Part shown: positions 36,494 through 45,860 of the stretch, piece after piece
Layout of the letters: every line of letters starts with the position of its first letter
How positions within the stretch are numbered: position 1 is the first letter of the stretch
Assembly: GCA_947630135.1 (NCBI GenBank)
Contig: CANRGH010000003.1
Span: 62,001-126,000 of the forward strand
Direction of reading: 5' to 3'
DNA: 64,000 nt
From: an uncultured Monoglobus sp.
GTDB lineage: Bacteria > Bacillota > Clostridia > Monoglobales > Monoglobaceae
Notes under the pieces: model-generated
Databases searched by the model: none
What the model was told of the DNA's origin: nothing
What the model saw: the letters and a program-made list of their open reading frames with translations, nothing else
Translations under genes and position numbers: made by a program

Positions 36494-39400
36494 TTATATC
36501 TCGACCGCTGTGCCGGGCGTCAGAAAATATATAATCCGTTTTTTCACCGACACGCCTAAGATCGCCTCGATCCCACGGGTGTAGCACTCGATCTGCACCC
36601 GATATTTTTCGGCCAGCGCCGCGGCCTGCTCCGCCGTGCACCTGTCGGTTTTGTAGTCGATAAGCGCCGCGCCGTCCTCGCTCAAACATACGCAGTCGGC
36701 CACGCCCTGGACGATGATCTCGGCGTTATCGAGAGTCGGGTCGCCGTAGACCTCCGACGCCTTCATCGGGAACAGCATTTTAAGCTCACGTTCAAGCTCG
36801 CCGCGCTTTGCCGCGGCGCGGATCTCCGCGCCCGTTTCCGAGTTAAACAGCGTAATTATCGAGTCTTGGTCGACCCGCTCAAGCTGAGTTCCGCTGATGA
36901 CGCCCTTGATCGCGAGCTCGGATATTTGAGCGGCGGTCTCCTCGGGCGTTTCGGTTCTGAGCGGGTCGATATGCTGGAGCACAAAGTGAGTGATTGTGCC
37001 GCGCTCCGCCGCGTCGTTCCGCTCCGCTCTGTGAAATGTCCGATCCGCTATGCTGCGGAGCCGCGGCGTGTATTCCCATTCCTGCTCGCCGATGTTTTCG
37101 CGGAGATAATTCTTTATCTCGCTCACCGAGAGCTTGAGCGGTATCTTTGTCAGCTCCGCCCGCGGATATTCGTATTCAAGCGCCGCGCCGAGCTTTTCCG
37201 GGTCTATATCCGCGCCGACGCCGCCGCTTTCGGCGGTTTCGGGCTCCGCCGCGGGCGCGTCCTCCGTGCCGCGGAAAAATGTCACGGACACCGGTGCTCC
37301 GCCGCGAACGATAAAGTCGGAAATATCATTTTCCATCATTTCGCGCAGACCGTCGAGGTTTTCGTTGTTCAAAAGGCCGAACACGATCCAGTCTCTTAAA
37401 ATTGACGTGTCTTCAACGCAGACGCTGAAAATTTTTCCGTTTTCGTCCGAGAAAGGCTTTTTCCACTTTTTTGATTTGCCGGTTTCCGAGAACGAAATGA
37501 TGAGCTTTTCCCTCGCGCGGGTCATTGCGACATAAAGCAGCCGCATTTCCTCGGCTCTCTCATCAATGTTGTTGTAGTATCCCACGAGGTCCCTTGGCAG
37601 AGTCGGGTACTTCACCCGCCGCTCGGTGTCGACATAGCTTAAGGCTATGCCGAGCTTTTCGCTGAACACAAGCGGATTGGAGTTCGTGTTCTCGTAGGAC
37701 GCGTTGGCAAGAATGACGACCGGATATTCGAGACCCTTGGATTTGTGTATCGTCATAAGCTGCACCGCCGAACCGCCGTCCGCGGTCACCGCCATGCGCA
37801 GCCCGCCGTTTCCGCTCACGTTTTTAAGGTATTCGATAAAGTCAAAAAGCCCGCTCAGGCCCTTGCGCTCAAAATCCGAGGCGGTCTTAAGCAGGAGCCG
37901 CAGATTGGCGCGCCTTCCCTCACCGCCGCGCATCGCGGAGGCGACGGCTATATAGTCGAAGTCGTAACATATTTTGTATACAAGCTCGTGAATGCCCATA
38001 TATTCGGAGTATTCGCGCATTTTGCTCAGCGCGCCGATAAATCCGGCGGCTTTGTCGTCGCTTTCGGCCGCCGCCTCGACCGCTTCATAAAAGCTGCATT
38101 TTCTGCGGCCCGCGCGGATCGCGGCAAGCTCGTCGGCCGTGAAGCCGAATATTGGGCTGCGCATGACCGCGATAAGGTCAATGTCCTGAAGCGGATTGTC
38201 GATTATCGCGAGAAACGCCAGAACCGTTCCGATCTCGACCGACTCCAGAAATCCGCCGCTCTTTGAAAGAGTGGGAATTCCGTATTCGGCAAAGACAGCT
38301 TCATACACGTCGAGAGGAGAAGATATGCTCCTGAAAAGCACCGCTATGTCGCCGAACTCTATCGGCCTCGTTTCGCCTGTCTTGCTGTCGTATATTGGTG
38401 TTTTGCGATTGTAGACCAGATCGATTATGCGTCTCGCCACCGCTTCGGCCTCGATCTCGTGCCGCGTTTTGCCGGGCACGGGGCTGCAGATTATGAGCTC
38501 GGTCGCGTACGCGCTCTCGTCCTCGGCGGCGGGGAAGTCGGCCCCCGCCCTAAGCCGCTCGTTTTCGTCGTAGTCAATGCCCGCCGTGTTCACGGTCATA
38601 ATGTTTTCAAAAATCTCGTTCACCGTCCGCACCACGGTTTCACGGCTGCGGAAATTGTCGGAAAGTGTAGTCAGCGTTCCTCCGCTGCCCGCGCCGTAGC
38701 GGTTGTATTTATCCAGAAACAGCGCCGACGACGCGTTGCGAAATCCGTAAATGCTTTGTTTCAGATCGCCGACCATGAACAGGTTGCCCCTGCCGCCCGA
38801 CAGCACACGGAACAGAGTGTCCTGAATATTGTTGGTGTCCTGATACTCGTCGACGTATATCTCGCGGTATTTGCCCCTCAGGGTCTCGCACAGCTCGGTT
38901 GGCTCACCGCGGCGGTTCGTGAGCATATTTAAAAGATAATGTTCAAGGTCGTTAAAATCCAGAAGGCCGAGGCTTAATTTCATGCGGCGGTGTCGCCGCA
39001 TAAGCATAAGAAGTATGTTTTTAAGCGTTCGGATAACGGGATACTGCTTGATTATGCCGTCGGTTATCTGCCCGACGCCGCTGTATAAAAAGAGCTTGTG
39101 TTCATTAACAACTTTTTTTGCCATGTCGCGGTGATCTTTGATCTTTTTGCGCTCCGCTATAAGCTCGGGGCTAGCCTTTTCCTCTTTGGTCGCCCCGGGC
39201 ATGGTATTAAACTTCATCGCGTTCTTTTTCTCGTAAAACTCGCTCAGGCTGTCAAAATTTTTGAGGTCGGAATAGCGCACCGCCTCGTCTACATAAAACC
39301 GCATGGCTTTTTCGTTGCCGGGAAAGCTGCGGCAGAGAATTCTCACGATCGCGCGGTAGTTTTTAAAGCCCGAGTCGATCTCTCTCCGAACAGCTTCGGC

Positions 39401-40063
39401 GAGCGCTTTTCCCCACGGGCTGTCGTCAGACAAGTCCGACCTCGCCGCGCAGCGGTACATGTCGACCGAGTCGTTGAGCCATTTTTCGGGCCTCGCCAGA
39501 CTGCGGGCAAACGCGTAAAGCGAGATGATCATCTTTCTCAGGTTTTTGTCGTTTTTTATTCCGCCATGGCCGAACGTCAGCGCGGCAAAAGACGGATCGC
39601 GGTCGATCCGCTCGTAGAACCGCTCAAGGCAGTCGTCGAGCGCCTCGTTGATTATCGTGGCGTTCGCGTTGCCATCCGCGATCGAAAAATCAGCCGGAAT
39701 GTCGGTTTTATGTATGTTATTGGTTATTATTTTTTTCGCGAAGGAGTGGATCGTGGAAATATCCGCCGCCCCCATTTTCATGCTCTGCTCCCTCAGACGG
39801 CGGTTGTCGGGGTCCTCGGCGAGGCGGCGCTCGATGGCGGAGGCGATTTTGTTCCTCATTTCCTCTGCCGCCGCGTCCGTGAACGTGAGCACAAGCAGCT
39901 CGTCCACCGATACCGGGTCGTTTTTGTCAAGTATTCTTCTGATTATACGCTCGACAAGCACGGCGGTTTTTCCGCTTCCCGCCGCGGCCGCCACCAGCAT
40001 GTTTTCGCCGCCGGGGTGCTCTATCGCGCGCGACTGCGCTTTGGTCCAGTTCATGCCGCTCAT
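36494..40063 (-). CDS. addA: ATP-dependent helicase/nuclease subunit A
   Basis: About 1189 residues from the ATG at 40063, four bases after the comEB stop. UvrD-type SF1 helicase: Walker A AAAAGSGKTAVLVERI near the N-terminus, Walker B VDEYQDTNNIQD, and the MTRAREKLIISFS motif VI region. The C-terminal RecB-like nuclease has GVADCVCLSEDGAALIDYKTD with the expected Asp/Glu-x-Lys. It processes double-strand breaks with AddB. The gene for AddB is not in the window, whereas it is usually adjacent, so it must lie elsewhere. Confidence 0.93.
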   Translation of the reverse strand: MSGMNWTKAQSRAIEHPGGENMLVAAAAGSGKTAVLVERIIRRILDKNDPVSVDELLVLTFTDAAAEEMRNKIASAIERRLAEDPDNRRLREQSMKMGAADISTIHSFAKKIITNNIHKTDIPADFSIADGNANATIINEALDDCLERFYERIDRDPSFAALTFGHGGIKNDKNLRKMIISLYAFARSLARPEKWLNDSVDMYRCAARSDLSDDSPWGKALAEAVRREIDSGFKNYRAIVRILCRSFPGNEKAMRFYVDEAVRYSDLKNFDSLSEFYEKKNAMKFNTMPGATKEEKASPELIAERKKIKDHRDMAKKVVNEHKLFLYSGVGQITDGIIKQYPVIRTLKNILLMLMRRHRRMKLSLGLLDFNDLEHYLLNMLTNRRGEPTELCETLRGKYREIYVDEYQDTNNIQDTLFRVLSGGRGNLFMVGDLKQSIYGFRNASSALFLDKYNRYGAGSGGTLTTLSDNFRSRETVVRTVNEIFENIMTVNTAGIDYDENERLRAGADFPAAEDESAYATELIICSPVPGKTRHEIEAEAVARRIIDLVYNRKTPIYDSKTGETRPIEFGDIAVLFRSISSPLDVYEAVFAEYGIPTLSKSGGFLESVEIGTVLAFLAIIDNPLQDIDLIAVMRSPIFGFTADELAAIRAGRRKCSFYEAVEAAAESDDKAAGFIGALSKMREYSEYMGIHELVYKICYDFDYIAVASAMRGGEGRRANLRLLLKTASDFERKGLSGLFDFIEYLKNVSGNGGLRMAVTADGGSAVQLMTIHKSKGLEYPVVILANASYENTNSNPLVFSEKLGIALSYVDTERRVKYPTLPRDLVGYYNNIDERAEEMRLLYVAMTRAREKLIISFSETGKSKKWKKPFSDENGKIFSVCVEDTSILRDWIVFGLLNNENLDGLREMMENDISDFIVRGGAPVSVTFFRGTEDAPAAEPETAESGGVGADIDPEKLGAALEYEYPRAELTKIPLKLSVSEIKNYLRENIGEQEWEYTPRLRSIADRTFHRAERNDAAERGTITHFVLQHIDPLRTETPEETAAQISELAIKGVISGTQLERVDQDSIITLFNSETGAEIRAAAKRGELERELKMLFPMKASEVYGDPTLDNAEIIVQGVADCVCLSEDGAALIDYKTDRCTAEQAAALAEKYRVQIECYTRGIEAILGVSVKKRIIYFLTPGTAVEI

Positions 40064-40067
40064 CAGA

Positions 40068-40556
40068 TCAATATCCCAGCGCGCCGTCCAGGGTCTCGTC
40101 GTTCTCGACCCAGTTTTCGACCGGAATGACCTCGTATTCGGTGTCGGTGCGGCGCACAATTACCTTTTCAATTCCCGAGTTTATCACAAGCCTCTTGCAC
40201 ATGGCGCAGCAGTTCGCGTTCTCGACCAGCTCGCCCGTTTTGGCGTCTCTGCCGACCAGATAAAGCGTTCCGCCGATCATGTCGCGCCTTGAGGCGCTGA
40301 TTATGCAGTTGGCCTCGGCGTGGACGCTGCGGCACAGCTCGTATCTCTCGCCGCGCGGAATGCCGAGCTTGTCCCTCATGCACCAGCCCAGATCGGAGCA
40401 GTTGGCGCGGCCCCTGGGCGCACCCGAATAGCCGGTCGAGATGATCTCGTCGTTGCGCACGACAATTGCGCCGAAGTTGCGGCGCAGGCAGGTGCCGCGC
40501 TCGATTACCGTCTCGGCGATATCCAGATAATAATTTGCTTTGTCCACTCTTTGCAT
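40068..40556 (-). CDS. comEB: deoxycytidylate deaminase, ComEB-like
   Basis: 162 residues from the ATG at 40556; a GTG nine bases earlier leaves too little room after the SD (AAGGATG). It deaminates dCMP to dUMP to feed thymidylate synthesis. The zinc site is the HAEAN motif (SVHAEANCIIS) with the CCAMCKR motif downstream. Size and motifs fit ComEB/dCMP deaminase. First gene of the minus-strand operon with addA. Confidence 0.94.
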   Translation of the reverse strand: MQRVDKANYYLDIAETVIERGTCLRRNFGAIVVRNDEIISTGYSGAPRGRANCSDLGWCMRDKLGIPRGERYELCRSVHAEANCIISASRRDMIGGTLYLVGRDAKTGELVENANCCAMCKRLVINSGIEKVIVRRTDTEYEVIPVENWVENDETLDGALGY

Positions 40557-40627
40557 ATTGATCACATCCTTAAAATTTATCGCGCCGTCTGTTCGCCCGC
40601 GGCGCGGTTTTTAAATAATATATCACT

Positions 40628-40656
40628 ATTATAATTGATTTTTTAAAAATATTCAA
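40628..40656 (-). promoter_or_regulatory. promoter of comEB-addA
   Basis: On the minus strand, TTGAAT (40656-40651) and TATAAT (40633-40628), 17-bp spacer. The leader contains a CGCGCCG/CGGCGCG hairpin (40581-40606). Divergent from the tsaE promoter. Confidence 0.75.
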
Positions 40657-40666
40657 TAGTTTATTA

Positions 40667-40695
40667 TTGACTTTATGACATATTGTAAATATAAT
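40667..40695 (+). promoter_or_regulatory. promoter of tsaE-tsaB-dacF
   Basis: TTGACT at 40667-40672 and TATAAT at 40690-40695, 17-bp spacer, 36 bases upstream of the tsaE ATG. Confidence 0.85.
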
Positions 40696-40731
40696 ATAAA
40701 GTGAAATATTTTTAATGAGGTAAATCTTTTT

Positions 40732-41148
40732 ATGGAAATATACGAGTCAACGTCTCCCGAGGAGACCGAGGAGATCGCGTCCGGGTTCGCGGAGCGGCTG
40801 GGTCCCGGCTCGGTCGTGGCGCTTGTCGGCGGCCTCGGCGCGGGAAAAACCGCGTTTGTCAAGGGGATAGCCGCCCGCTTCGGCCTCGGCGCGGTCACAA
40901 GCCCCACCTACACTTTGGTCAATCACTATGACGGCGATCCGCCGGTTTACCATTTTGACGTTTACAGAATAGAGGAAGCGGACGAGGGCACCCGCGAATG
41001 GATGGACGAGTATCTGTTCGGAGATGGGATCTGCGTCATTGAGTGGGCGGATAATATAAAAGGAATTCTGCCCGACGACACGATCAGGGTCGAGATCGCG
41101 AAAGATTCGGCGCGGGGCGACGACTTCAGGGAGATAAGGATATGCTGA
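40732..41148 (+). CDS. tsaE: tRNA t6A synthesis ATPase TsaE
   Basis: 138 residues. P-loop VGGLGAGKTAFVKGIA near residue 35, then the family TSPTYTLVNHYDG and the Walker-B-like YHFDVYRIEEADE. TsaE works with TsaB and TsaD to add threonylcarbamoyl-adenosine at position 37 of ANN-reading tRNAs. It overlaps tsaB by seven bases. Confidence 0.96.
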   Translation: MEIYESTSPEETEEIASGFAERLGPGSVVALVGGLGAGKTAFVKGIAARFGLGAVTSPTYTLVNHYDGDPPVYHFDVYRIEEADEGTREWMDEYLFGDGICVIEWADNIKGILPDDTIRVEIAKDSARGDDFREIRIC

Positions 41149-41846
41149 TTTTGGGAATAGACACCTGCTGTATGCCCGCCTCGGCGGCGGTGTATGACGG
41201 CGCTAAGATAATAGGCGAGTACACGCTGAACAACGGAAGGACCCACTCGCAGAAGATAATGCCAATGATCGCGGAGCTGTTTAACGATCTCGGAATAAAG
41301 CCGAGGGATATCGACTGTTTCGCCGCGGCGGCGGGGCCGGGCTCGTTTACGGGCGTCAGAATAGGCGCGGCGACGATAAAGGCGCTTGCACGCGGGGCGG
41401 AAAGGCCGTGCGCGGCCGTTTCGACGCTGCTCGGGCTCGCGAACAATGTTCGGTTTTTTGACGGCGTGATCTGCCCGATCATGGACGCCAGAAGAGGGCA
41501 GGTCTATAACGCGCTGTTTTCGGGCGACGGCAGCTTGACGCGGCTCTCGCCCGACAGGGCGATCGCGTTGAGCGAGCTTTTGAGCGAGCTTGAGGGAAAG
41601 CGCGCGCTGTTCCTCGGCGACGGCGTCGCGGTCCACCGCGGTGAGATAGAGGAGCGGATGGGCGAAAGAGCTGCTTTCGCGCCCGCGAACGCGCTGCTCA
41701 ATTCGGCGGCGTCGGTCGCTTGCGCCGCGGCCGAAATGTTTGAAAAGGGCGAGACCGTCAGCTATTCGGAGCTTGTGCCCAACTATATAAGGCTCTCTCA
41801 GGCGGAGCGCGAGAGAAAGGAGAAGCTTAAACGTGAGACACATTAG
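41142..41846 (+). CDS. tsaB: tRNA t6A complex dimerisation protein TsaB
   Basis: 234 residues with an ASKHA fold. The start LILGIDTCCMPASAAVYDG and the AAAAGPGSFTGVRIGAATIKALA motif are diagnostic. It is the non-catalytic partner of TsaD. A rimI N-acetyltransferase gene, often next, is absent; the following gene is a carboxypeptidase that begins 14 bases before the tsaB stop. Confidence 0.95.
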   Translation: MLILGIDTCCMPASAAVYDGAKIIGEYTLNNGRTHSQKIMPMIAELFNDLGIKPRDIDCFAAAAGPGSFTGVRIGAATIKALARGAERPCAAVSTLLGLANNVRFFDGVICPIMDARRGQVYNALFSGDGSLTRLSPDRAIALSELLSELEGKRALFLGDGVAVHRGEIEERMGERAAFAPANALLNSAASVACAAAEMFEKGETVSYSELVPNYIRLSQAERERKEKLKRETH

Positions 41847-43446
41847 CGAGCATATAGATTTAAAGAGGTTGTTTTCGTTTTTGGCGGCGCTTGTTCTGTG
41901 CGCGTCGCTTTGCCTCGCGCCTTTGCGCGCGGCGGCCGCGCCCGCTGACGAGAGCGAGGCGGCGGAGACGGCAAGAGCGGACGAGCCCGAGCGCGGCACG
42001 ATCCGAGGCAGCGGCGGTTCAGACGACGAGTCGGAGGACCCCGAGCCGTCGGCGGCGCGGCGCGCCGATAATGACGACGAGGACGCCGACGAAGAAGCGG
42101 CCGACGGCAGCTCGAGGACCGCAAAAAATTCCGACGAAGACTCGGAGGCGGAGCCGACAGCCACGCCCGATCCGAGGGTGGGTGCCGACGGCAAGCCGAA
42201 TTTAAGCGAAAACGAGAGCGCCGTGCTTCTGAACCTGACAAACGGCGAGATAATGTTTGAAAAGGACAAGGACAAGCGCGTGTATCCGGCCAGTACCACA
42301 AAAATCATGACCGCGCTGCTGACGCTCGAGGCGATCGAGCGGGGCGAGATAAGCCTTCACGCGGCGTTTTTGGTCATGCCCGAAATGCTTGAAAACCTGC
42401 CCGCGGACGGCTCGAGCATGCTGCTCAAGGAAGGCGAGACGATCACGGTCGAGCAGCTTTTGCAGGGGCTTATCGTGCAGTCGGGCAACGACGCGGCGCA
42501 GGCCCTGGCGATCATTGTCTGCGGAGATATTCCGACTTTTGTCGAGAGAATGAACGCGCGGGCGGCGGAGCTTGAAATGACAGGAACGAATTTTGTGAAT
42601 GTTCACGGCCTGCACGACGATAATCACTACACCACGGCGGCTGATATGGCGAAGCTCGCGGCCGAGGCTGTGAAGAACAGCATGTTCCGCGACCTCGCGG
42701 CGACCGCGAGAGTCGTTATCCCCGCCACCGACAAGACGACGCAGCGGACGTTTATCAGCACCAACGGTCTTTTGTCGACACTCAGGTACCCGAATTATTA
42801 TTACGAGTACGCCACCGGAATAAAGACGGGCCACACCTCCCAGGCGGGCTACTGCATGGTCTCGTCGGCGAAAAAGGGCGACCTTGAGGTCATAGGCGTT
42901 CTGATGAACGGCGCGGACGAGGACGACAGGCACTTTGACTCGAGGAACCTGCTGAAATACGCCATAGACAACTATAAGACCGTGACCGCGGTCTCGCGCG
43001 GCGACATGGTCAGCGAGATAAGAGTGAAATTCGGCTCGGGTACAGACCATACCACGCTGTCGACCGACAGCGATATAAAGGTGACGATCCCGATCGACGC
43101 GAACGAGGAGGACCTGGTCCTTGAGCCCCAAACCGCGGAATATCTGGTGGCTCCGGTCAATCAGGGCGACGAGATAGGCGCGGTCAACATTACGCTGAAC
43201 GGTGAGGTCGTGGGCAGCGGAAAGCTGTTTGCGGACAGCGGCGTTAAGCGGCACCCGCTCGGATTTTTGATGCGGTTCTTCAGCTTTCTGTGGAGCGTCA
43301 CGATCATACGCGTGTTGATCATACTGATTTTGGCGGCGCTTGTTATTTTTGCCGTTTATATGTTCGTCAAGATAAGAAAGAACATAAAAATCGCGGAAAG
43401 ACGAAGGAGGATCTCGGGAAACGCTCCCCGACGCCGCAGAAAATAA
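41833..43446 (+). CDS. dacF: D-alanyl-D-alanine carboxypeptidase (DacF/PBP5 type)
   Basis: 537 residues from a GTG at 41833 (AAAGGAGAAG upstream), overlapping tsaB by 14 bases. A signal peptide (to about 36) is followed by a highly acidic, low-complexity linker (about 37-120). The S11 peptidase domain has the SxxK active site at Ser154-Lys157 (YPASTTKIM), the SxN motif at Ser217-Asn219 (SGNDAA) and KTG at Lys331 (GIKTGHTS). A PBP5 C-terminal domain and a C-terminal membrane segment (FLWSVTIIRVLIILILAAL) with a basic tail follow. It trims terminal D-Ala from peptidoglycan. Confidence 0.94.
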   Translation: MRHISEHIDLKRLFSFLAALVLCASLCLAPLRAAAAPADESEAAETARADEPERGTIRGSGGSDDESEDPEPSAARRADNDDEDADEEAADGSSRTAKNSDEDSEAEPTATPDPRVGADGKPNLSENESAVLLNLTNGEIMFEKDKDKRVYPASTTKIMTALLTLEAIERGEISLHAAFLVMPEMLENLPADGSSMLLKEGETITVEQLLQGLIVQSGNDAAQALAIIVCGDIPTFVERMNARAAELEMTGTNFVNVHGLHDDNHYTTAADMAKLAAEAVKNSMFRDLAATARVVIPATDKTTQRTFISTNGLLSTLRYPNYYYEYATGIKTGHTSQAGYCMVSSAKKGDLEVIGVLMNGADEDDRHFDSRNLLKYAIDNYKTVTAVSRGDMVSEIRVKFGSGTDHTTLSTDSDIKVTIPIDANEEDLVLEPQTAEYLVAPVNQGDEIGAVNITLNGEVVGSGKLFADSGVKRHPLGFLMRFFSFLWSVTIIRVLIILILAALVIFAVYMFVKIRKNIKIAERRRRISGNAPRRRRK

Positions 43447-43490
43447 AGACGCGCGGACAAGAAATTTAATCAAATGTTAACATAAATATC

Positions 43491-43519
43491 TTGCTATGGC
43501 GGAAGTTTCGTGATATAAT
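43491..43519 (+). promoter_or_regulatory. promoter of the COG2426 gene
   Basis: TTGCTA at 43491-43496 and TATAAT at 43514-43519, 17-bp spacer. A small CCCGC/GCGGG hairpin lies in the 45-nt leader. Confidence 0.75.
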
Positions 43520-43568
43520 ATTATGAACAGAAAATCACCCGCCTTGCGCGGGCGCGCGGAGGATAGTA

Positions 43569-44078
43569 ATGAGCGAGACACTGACAACGTACATAACAAC
43601 TTTTCTGCTGGCGATAATGCCCGTATCGGAAATAAGAGGTTCGATGATATACGGCCTGTCTCAGGTTGAGCACACATTGTCGAATATTCTTCAGATATAT
43701 GGTATATCGGTTATAGCCAATTTTCTGCCCGTCCCGTTTATTCTGATAGCGTTCCGCCCGCTTATAAAATGGCTGAAGCGGACCAAGCTTCTTGGCAGAT
43801 TTGCCGTGTGGCTTGAGAACAGGACCCACCGCAAGGCCGGAGATATTTCGCGGAAGAGCGCCAGGGCGGCAGCCGTGGCGATATACGTGTTTGTCTCGAT
43901 CCCGTTCCCGACCACGGGCGCGTGGACAGGCTCAATGATCGCGGGCCTGCTCGACATGCGCGCGAGATACGCGCTTCCCGCGGTGCTGCTCGGCATAATG
44001 ACGAGCGGCGCGATCATGACCCTGCTGGTCACGGGAGTGCTGAACCTTGGCGCGCTTGGCGAGTTTATGATGAGATAA
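43569..44078 (+). CDS. small multidrug-export family membrane protein (COG2426)
   Basis: 169 residues, about four membrane segments. The start TTYITTFLLAIMPVSEIRGSMIYG and FVSIPFPTTGAWTGSMIA are hallmarks of the family annotated as small multi-drug export protein (Sm_multidrug_ex). The transport role is poorly supported in the family as a whole. SD CGGAGGA. Confidence 0.85.
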   Translation: MSETLTTYITTFLLAIMPVSEIRGSMIYGLSQVEHTLSNILQIYGISVIANFLPVPFILIAFRPLIKWLKRTKLLGRFAVWLENRTHRKAGDISRKSARAAAVAIYVFVSIPFPTTGAWTGSMIAGLLDMRARYALPAVLLGIMTSGAIMTLLVTGVLNLGALGEFMMR

Positions 44079-44144
44079 TAATATTTAACGGTGAATAAAA
44101 ATTTATATGATTGCTTTTTACGAAGTATCTGAAAGGAAATGTCA

Positions 44145-44531
44145 ATGAAAGAAAAATATTACGGCGACAAAAATCAAAATCGGGAGCGGGGAAGCAGGCC
44201 GCTGTTGGTTATCGGCATTATTCTGCTTAACATCTCGTTGTTTCTGGCGGCGTTCGTGATGGCGTTCACACTTATCGTGAACCCGATCGCCGAGCGTGAT
44301 TCTCAGGTCAAGACGCTCACCGAGGAAAACACCAAGCTTAAAAACGACGCGCAGCTGCTTCAGGATCAGCTCGACGTTGTGGAGTCCGAGCTTGACACAT
44401 ACAAAAAGCAGAGTGGAAGTTCCTCATCCTCATCGTCAAGCCGGGCATCCTCCGATGACGAAGACGACGAGATCGGGACGCGCGCGTCATCCTCAAGGAG
44501 CAGGGACGATGAAATGAATATGGATGAATAA
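44145..44531 (+). CDS. single-pass membrane protein with coiled coil and Ser/Asp-rich tail
   Basis: 128 residues from the second ATG (44145), which fits the AAAGGA spacing better than the ATG at 44139. A basic N-terminus, one membrane segment (about 20-45, [22 protein letters not shown]), a coiled coil (about 52-88, [20 protein letters not shown]) and a disordered tail of Ser and Asp runs. No family is assigned; the layout recalls small division proteins such as DivIC, which is only an analogy. It overlaps no other gene and precedes pyrH. Confidence 0.65.
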   Translation: MKEKYYGDKNQNRERGSRPLLVIGIILLNISLFLAAFVMAFTLIVNPIAERDSQVKTLTEENTKLKNDAQLLQDQLDVVESELDTYKKQSGSSSSSSSSRASSDDEDDEIGTRASSSRSRDDEMNMDE

Positions 44532-44577
44532 TAACCCGCAGAATTTATCCGAAAATATTTTTGAAGGGAGAAAAACA

Positions 44578-45282
44578 ATGACACCGAAGTATAAGAGGAT
44601 TATGATAAAGATCAGTGGCGAGGCCATGTCGGGACACACCGGGTTCGGCCTTGACCATGAAACTATCGAGGCCATAGCGGAACAGATCAAAAACTGCTAT
44701 GACCTGGGCTGCGAGATAGGAATAGTGATCGGCGGCGGCAACTTCTGGAGGGGTCGCGACGGCGAGGGCATGGATCGCTCAAGGGCAGATCACATGGGAA
44801 TGCTCGCCACGGTCATCAACTGCCTTGCGATGTTGGACGCTCTTGAGCGCTTGGGCGTTGAGGCGAGAGTGCAGACCGCGATCGAGATGCGGCAGATCGC
44901 CGAGCCATATATCAGGCTCAGAGCGGGCGCGCATCTTTCAAGGGGCAGAGTTGTGATCTTCGGCTGCGGAACCGGAAACCCGTTCTTCTCGACCGACACG
45001 GCGGCGGCCTTAAGAGCCGCGGAGATCGGGGCCGAGGTTATCCTGCTCGCCAAAAAGATCGACGGCGTTTACGACAGCGACCCGAACGTCAATCCGAACG
45101 CGAAGAAGTTCGACCGCCTCTCGTTTATGGACGTGCTCAACAAGGGCCTCGGGGTCATGGACACCACGGCCGCCACGCTGTGCATGGACAACAACATTCC
45201 GCTTTTGGTGTTCGGACTTGACAAGCCCGAGAATATTGTAAAAGTTTTGTGCGGAGAGAATATCGGCACTATTGTATCATAA
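44578..45282 (+). CDS. pyrH: UMP kinase
   Basis: 234 residues from the ATG at 44578 (GAAGGGAG upstream); the longer frame from 44524 overlaps the previous gene and is rejected. It phosphorylates UMP to UDP. Motifs of the amino-acid-kinase fold are [26 protein letters not shown] and the uridylate-binding [16 protein letters not shown]. The usual rpsB-tsf genes are not upstream. Confidence 0.97.
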   Translation: MTPKYKRIMIKISGEAMSGHTGFGLDHETIEAIAEQIKNCYDLGCEIGIVIGGGNFWRGRDGEGMDRSRADHMGMLATVINCLAMLDALERLGVEARVQTAIEMRQIAEPYIRLRAGAHLSRGRVVIFGCGTGNPFFSTDTAAALRAAEIGAEVILLAKKIDGVYDSDPNVNPNAKKFDRLSFMDVLNKGLGVMDTTAATLCMDNNIPLLVFGLDKPENIVKVLCGENIGTIVS

Positions 45283-45315
45283 AACGGCGAACACGCCGAA
45301 GAAAGGAAGATTGTT

Positions 45316-45858
45316 ATGCAGGAATCTGAAAGAAGAATGGGAAAGGCTATTGAGGCTTTGGAGAGGGACCTGTCCCGCATCCGCGCGGGCAGAGCGAACC
45401 CCGCCATCCTCGACAAGGTAACGGTTGAGTATTACGGCGCTCCCACGCCTCTCGCGCAGGTGGGAACCATTTCGGTGCCCGAGGCGAGAATGATCATTAT
45501 TCAGCCGTGGGACGTAACGCTGCTTAAGGCTATCGAAAGAGCCATTCAGGCATCCGACATAGGCATCAACCCCAACAACGACGGAAAGGTTATCCGCCTC
45601 GTGTTCCCGCCGCTTGACGGAGAGCGCAGAAAAGAGCTTGTCAAGCAGGTGTCAAAGCGTGGCGAGGAGGCCAAGGTGGCCGTGCGCGGCGTGCGGCGCG
45701 ACGCGATCGAGCGCTTTAAGAAGCAGAAAAAGGCCGGCGAGGTCACAGAGGACGGCCTGGCTGATCTTGAGGACGATATCCAGAAGCTGACCGACAAATT
45801 CATCAAGAAGATCGGCGAGATCGTTAAAGAGAAGGAAACCGAGATCGCCGAGGTATAG
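45316..45858 (+). CDS. frr: ribosome recycling factor
   Basis: 180 residues. It splits post-termination ribosomes with EF-G. The two-domain signature is complete: LERDLSRIRAGRANPAILD, then GTISVPEARMIIIQPWD and IRLVFPPLDGERRKEL. SD AAGGAAG. Two bases after its stop the uppS start begins. Confidence 0.98.
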   Translation: MQESERRMGKAIEALERDLSRIRAGRANPAILDKVTVEYYGAPTPLAQVGTISVPEARMIIIQPWDVTLLKAIERAIQASDIGINPNNDGKVIRLVFPPLDGERRKELVKQVSKRGEEAKVAVRGVRRDAIERFKKQKKAGEVTEDGLADLEDDIQKLTDKFIKKIGEIVKEKETEIAEV

Positions 45859-45860
45859 GA

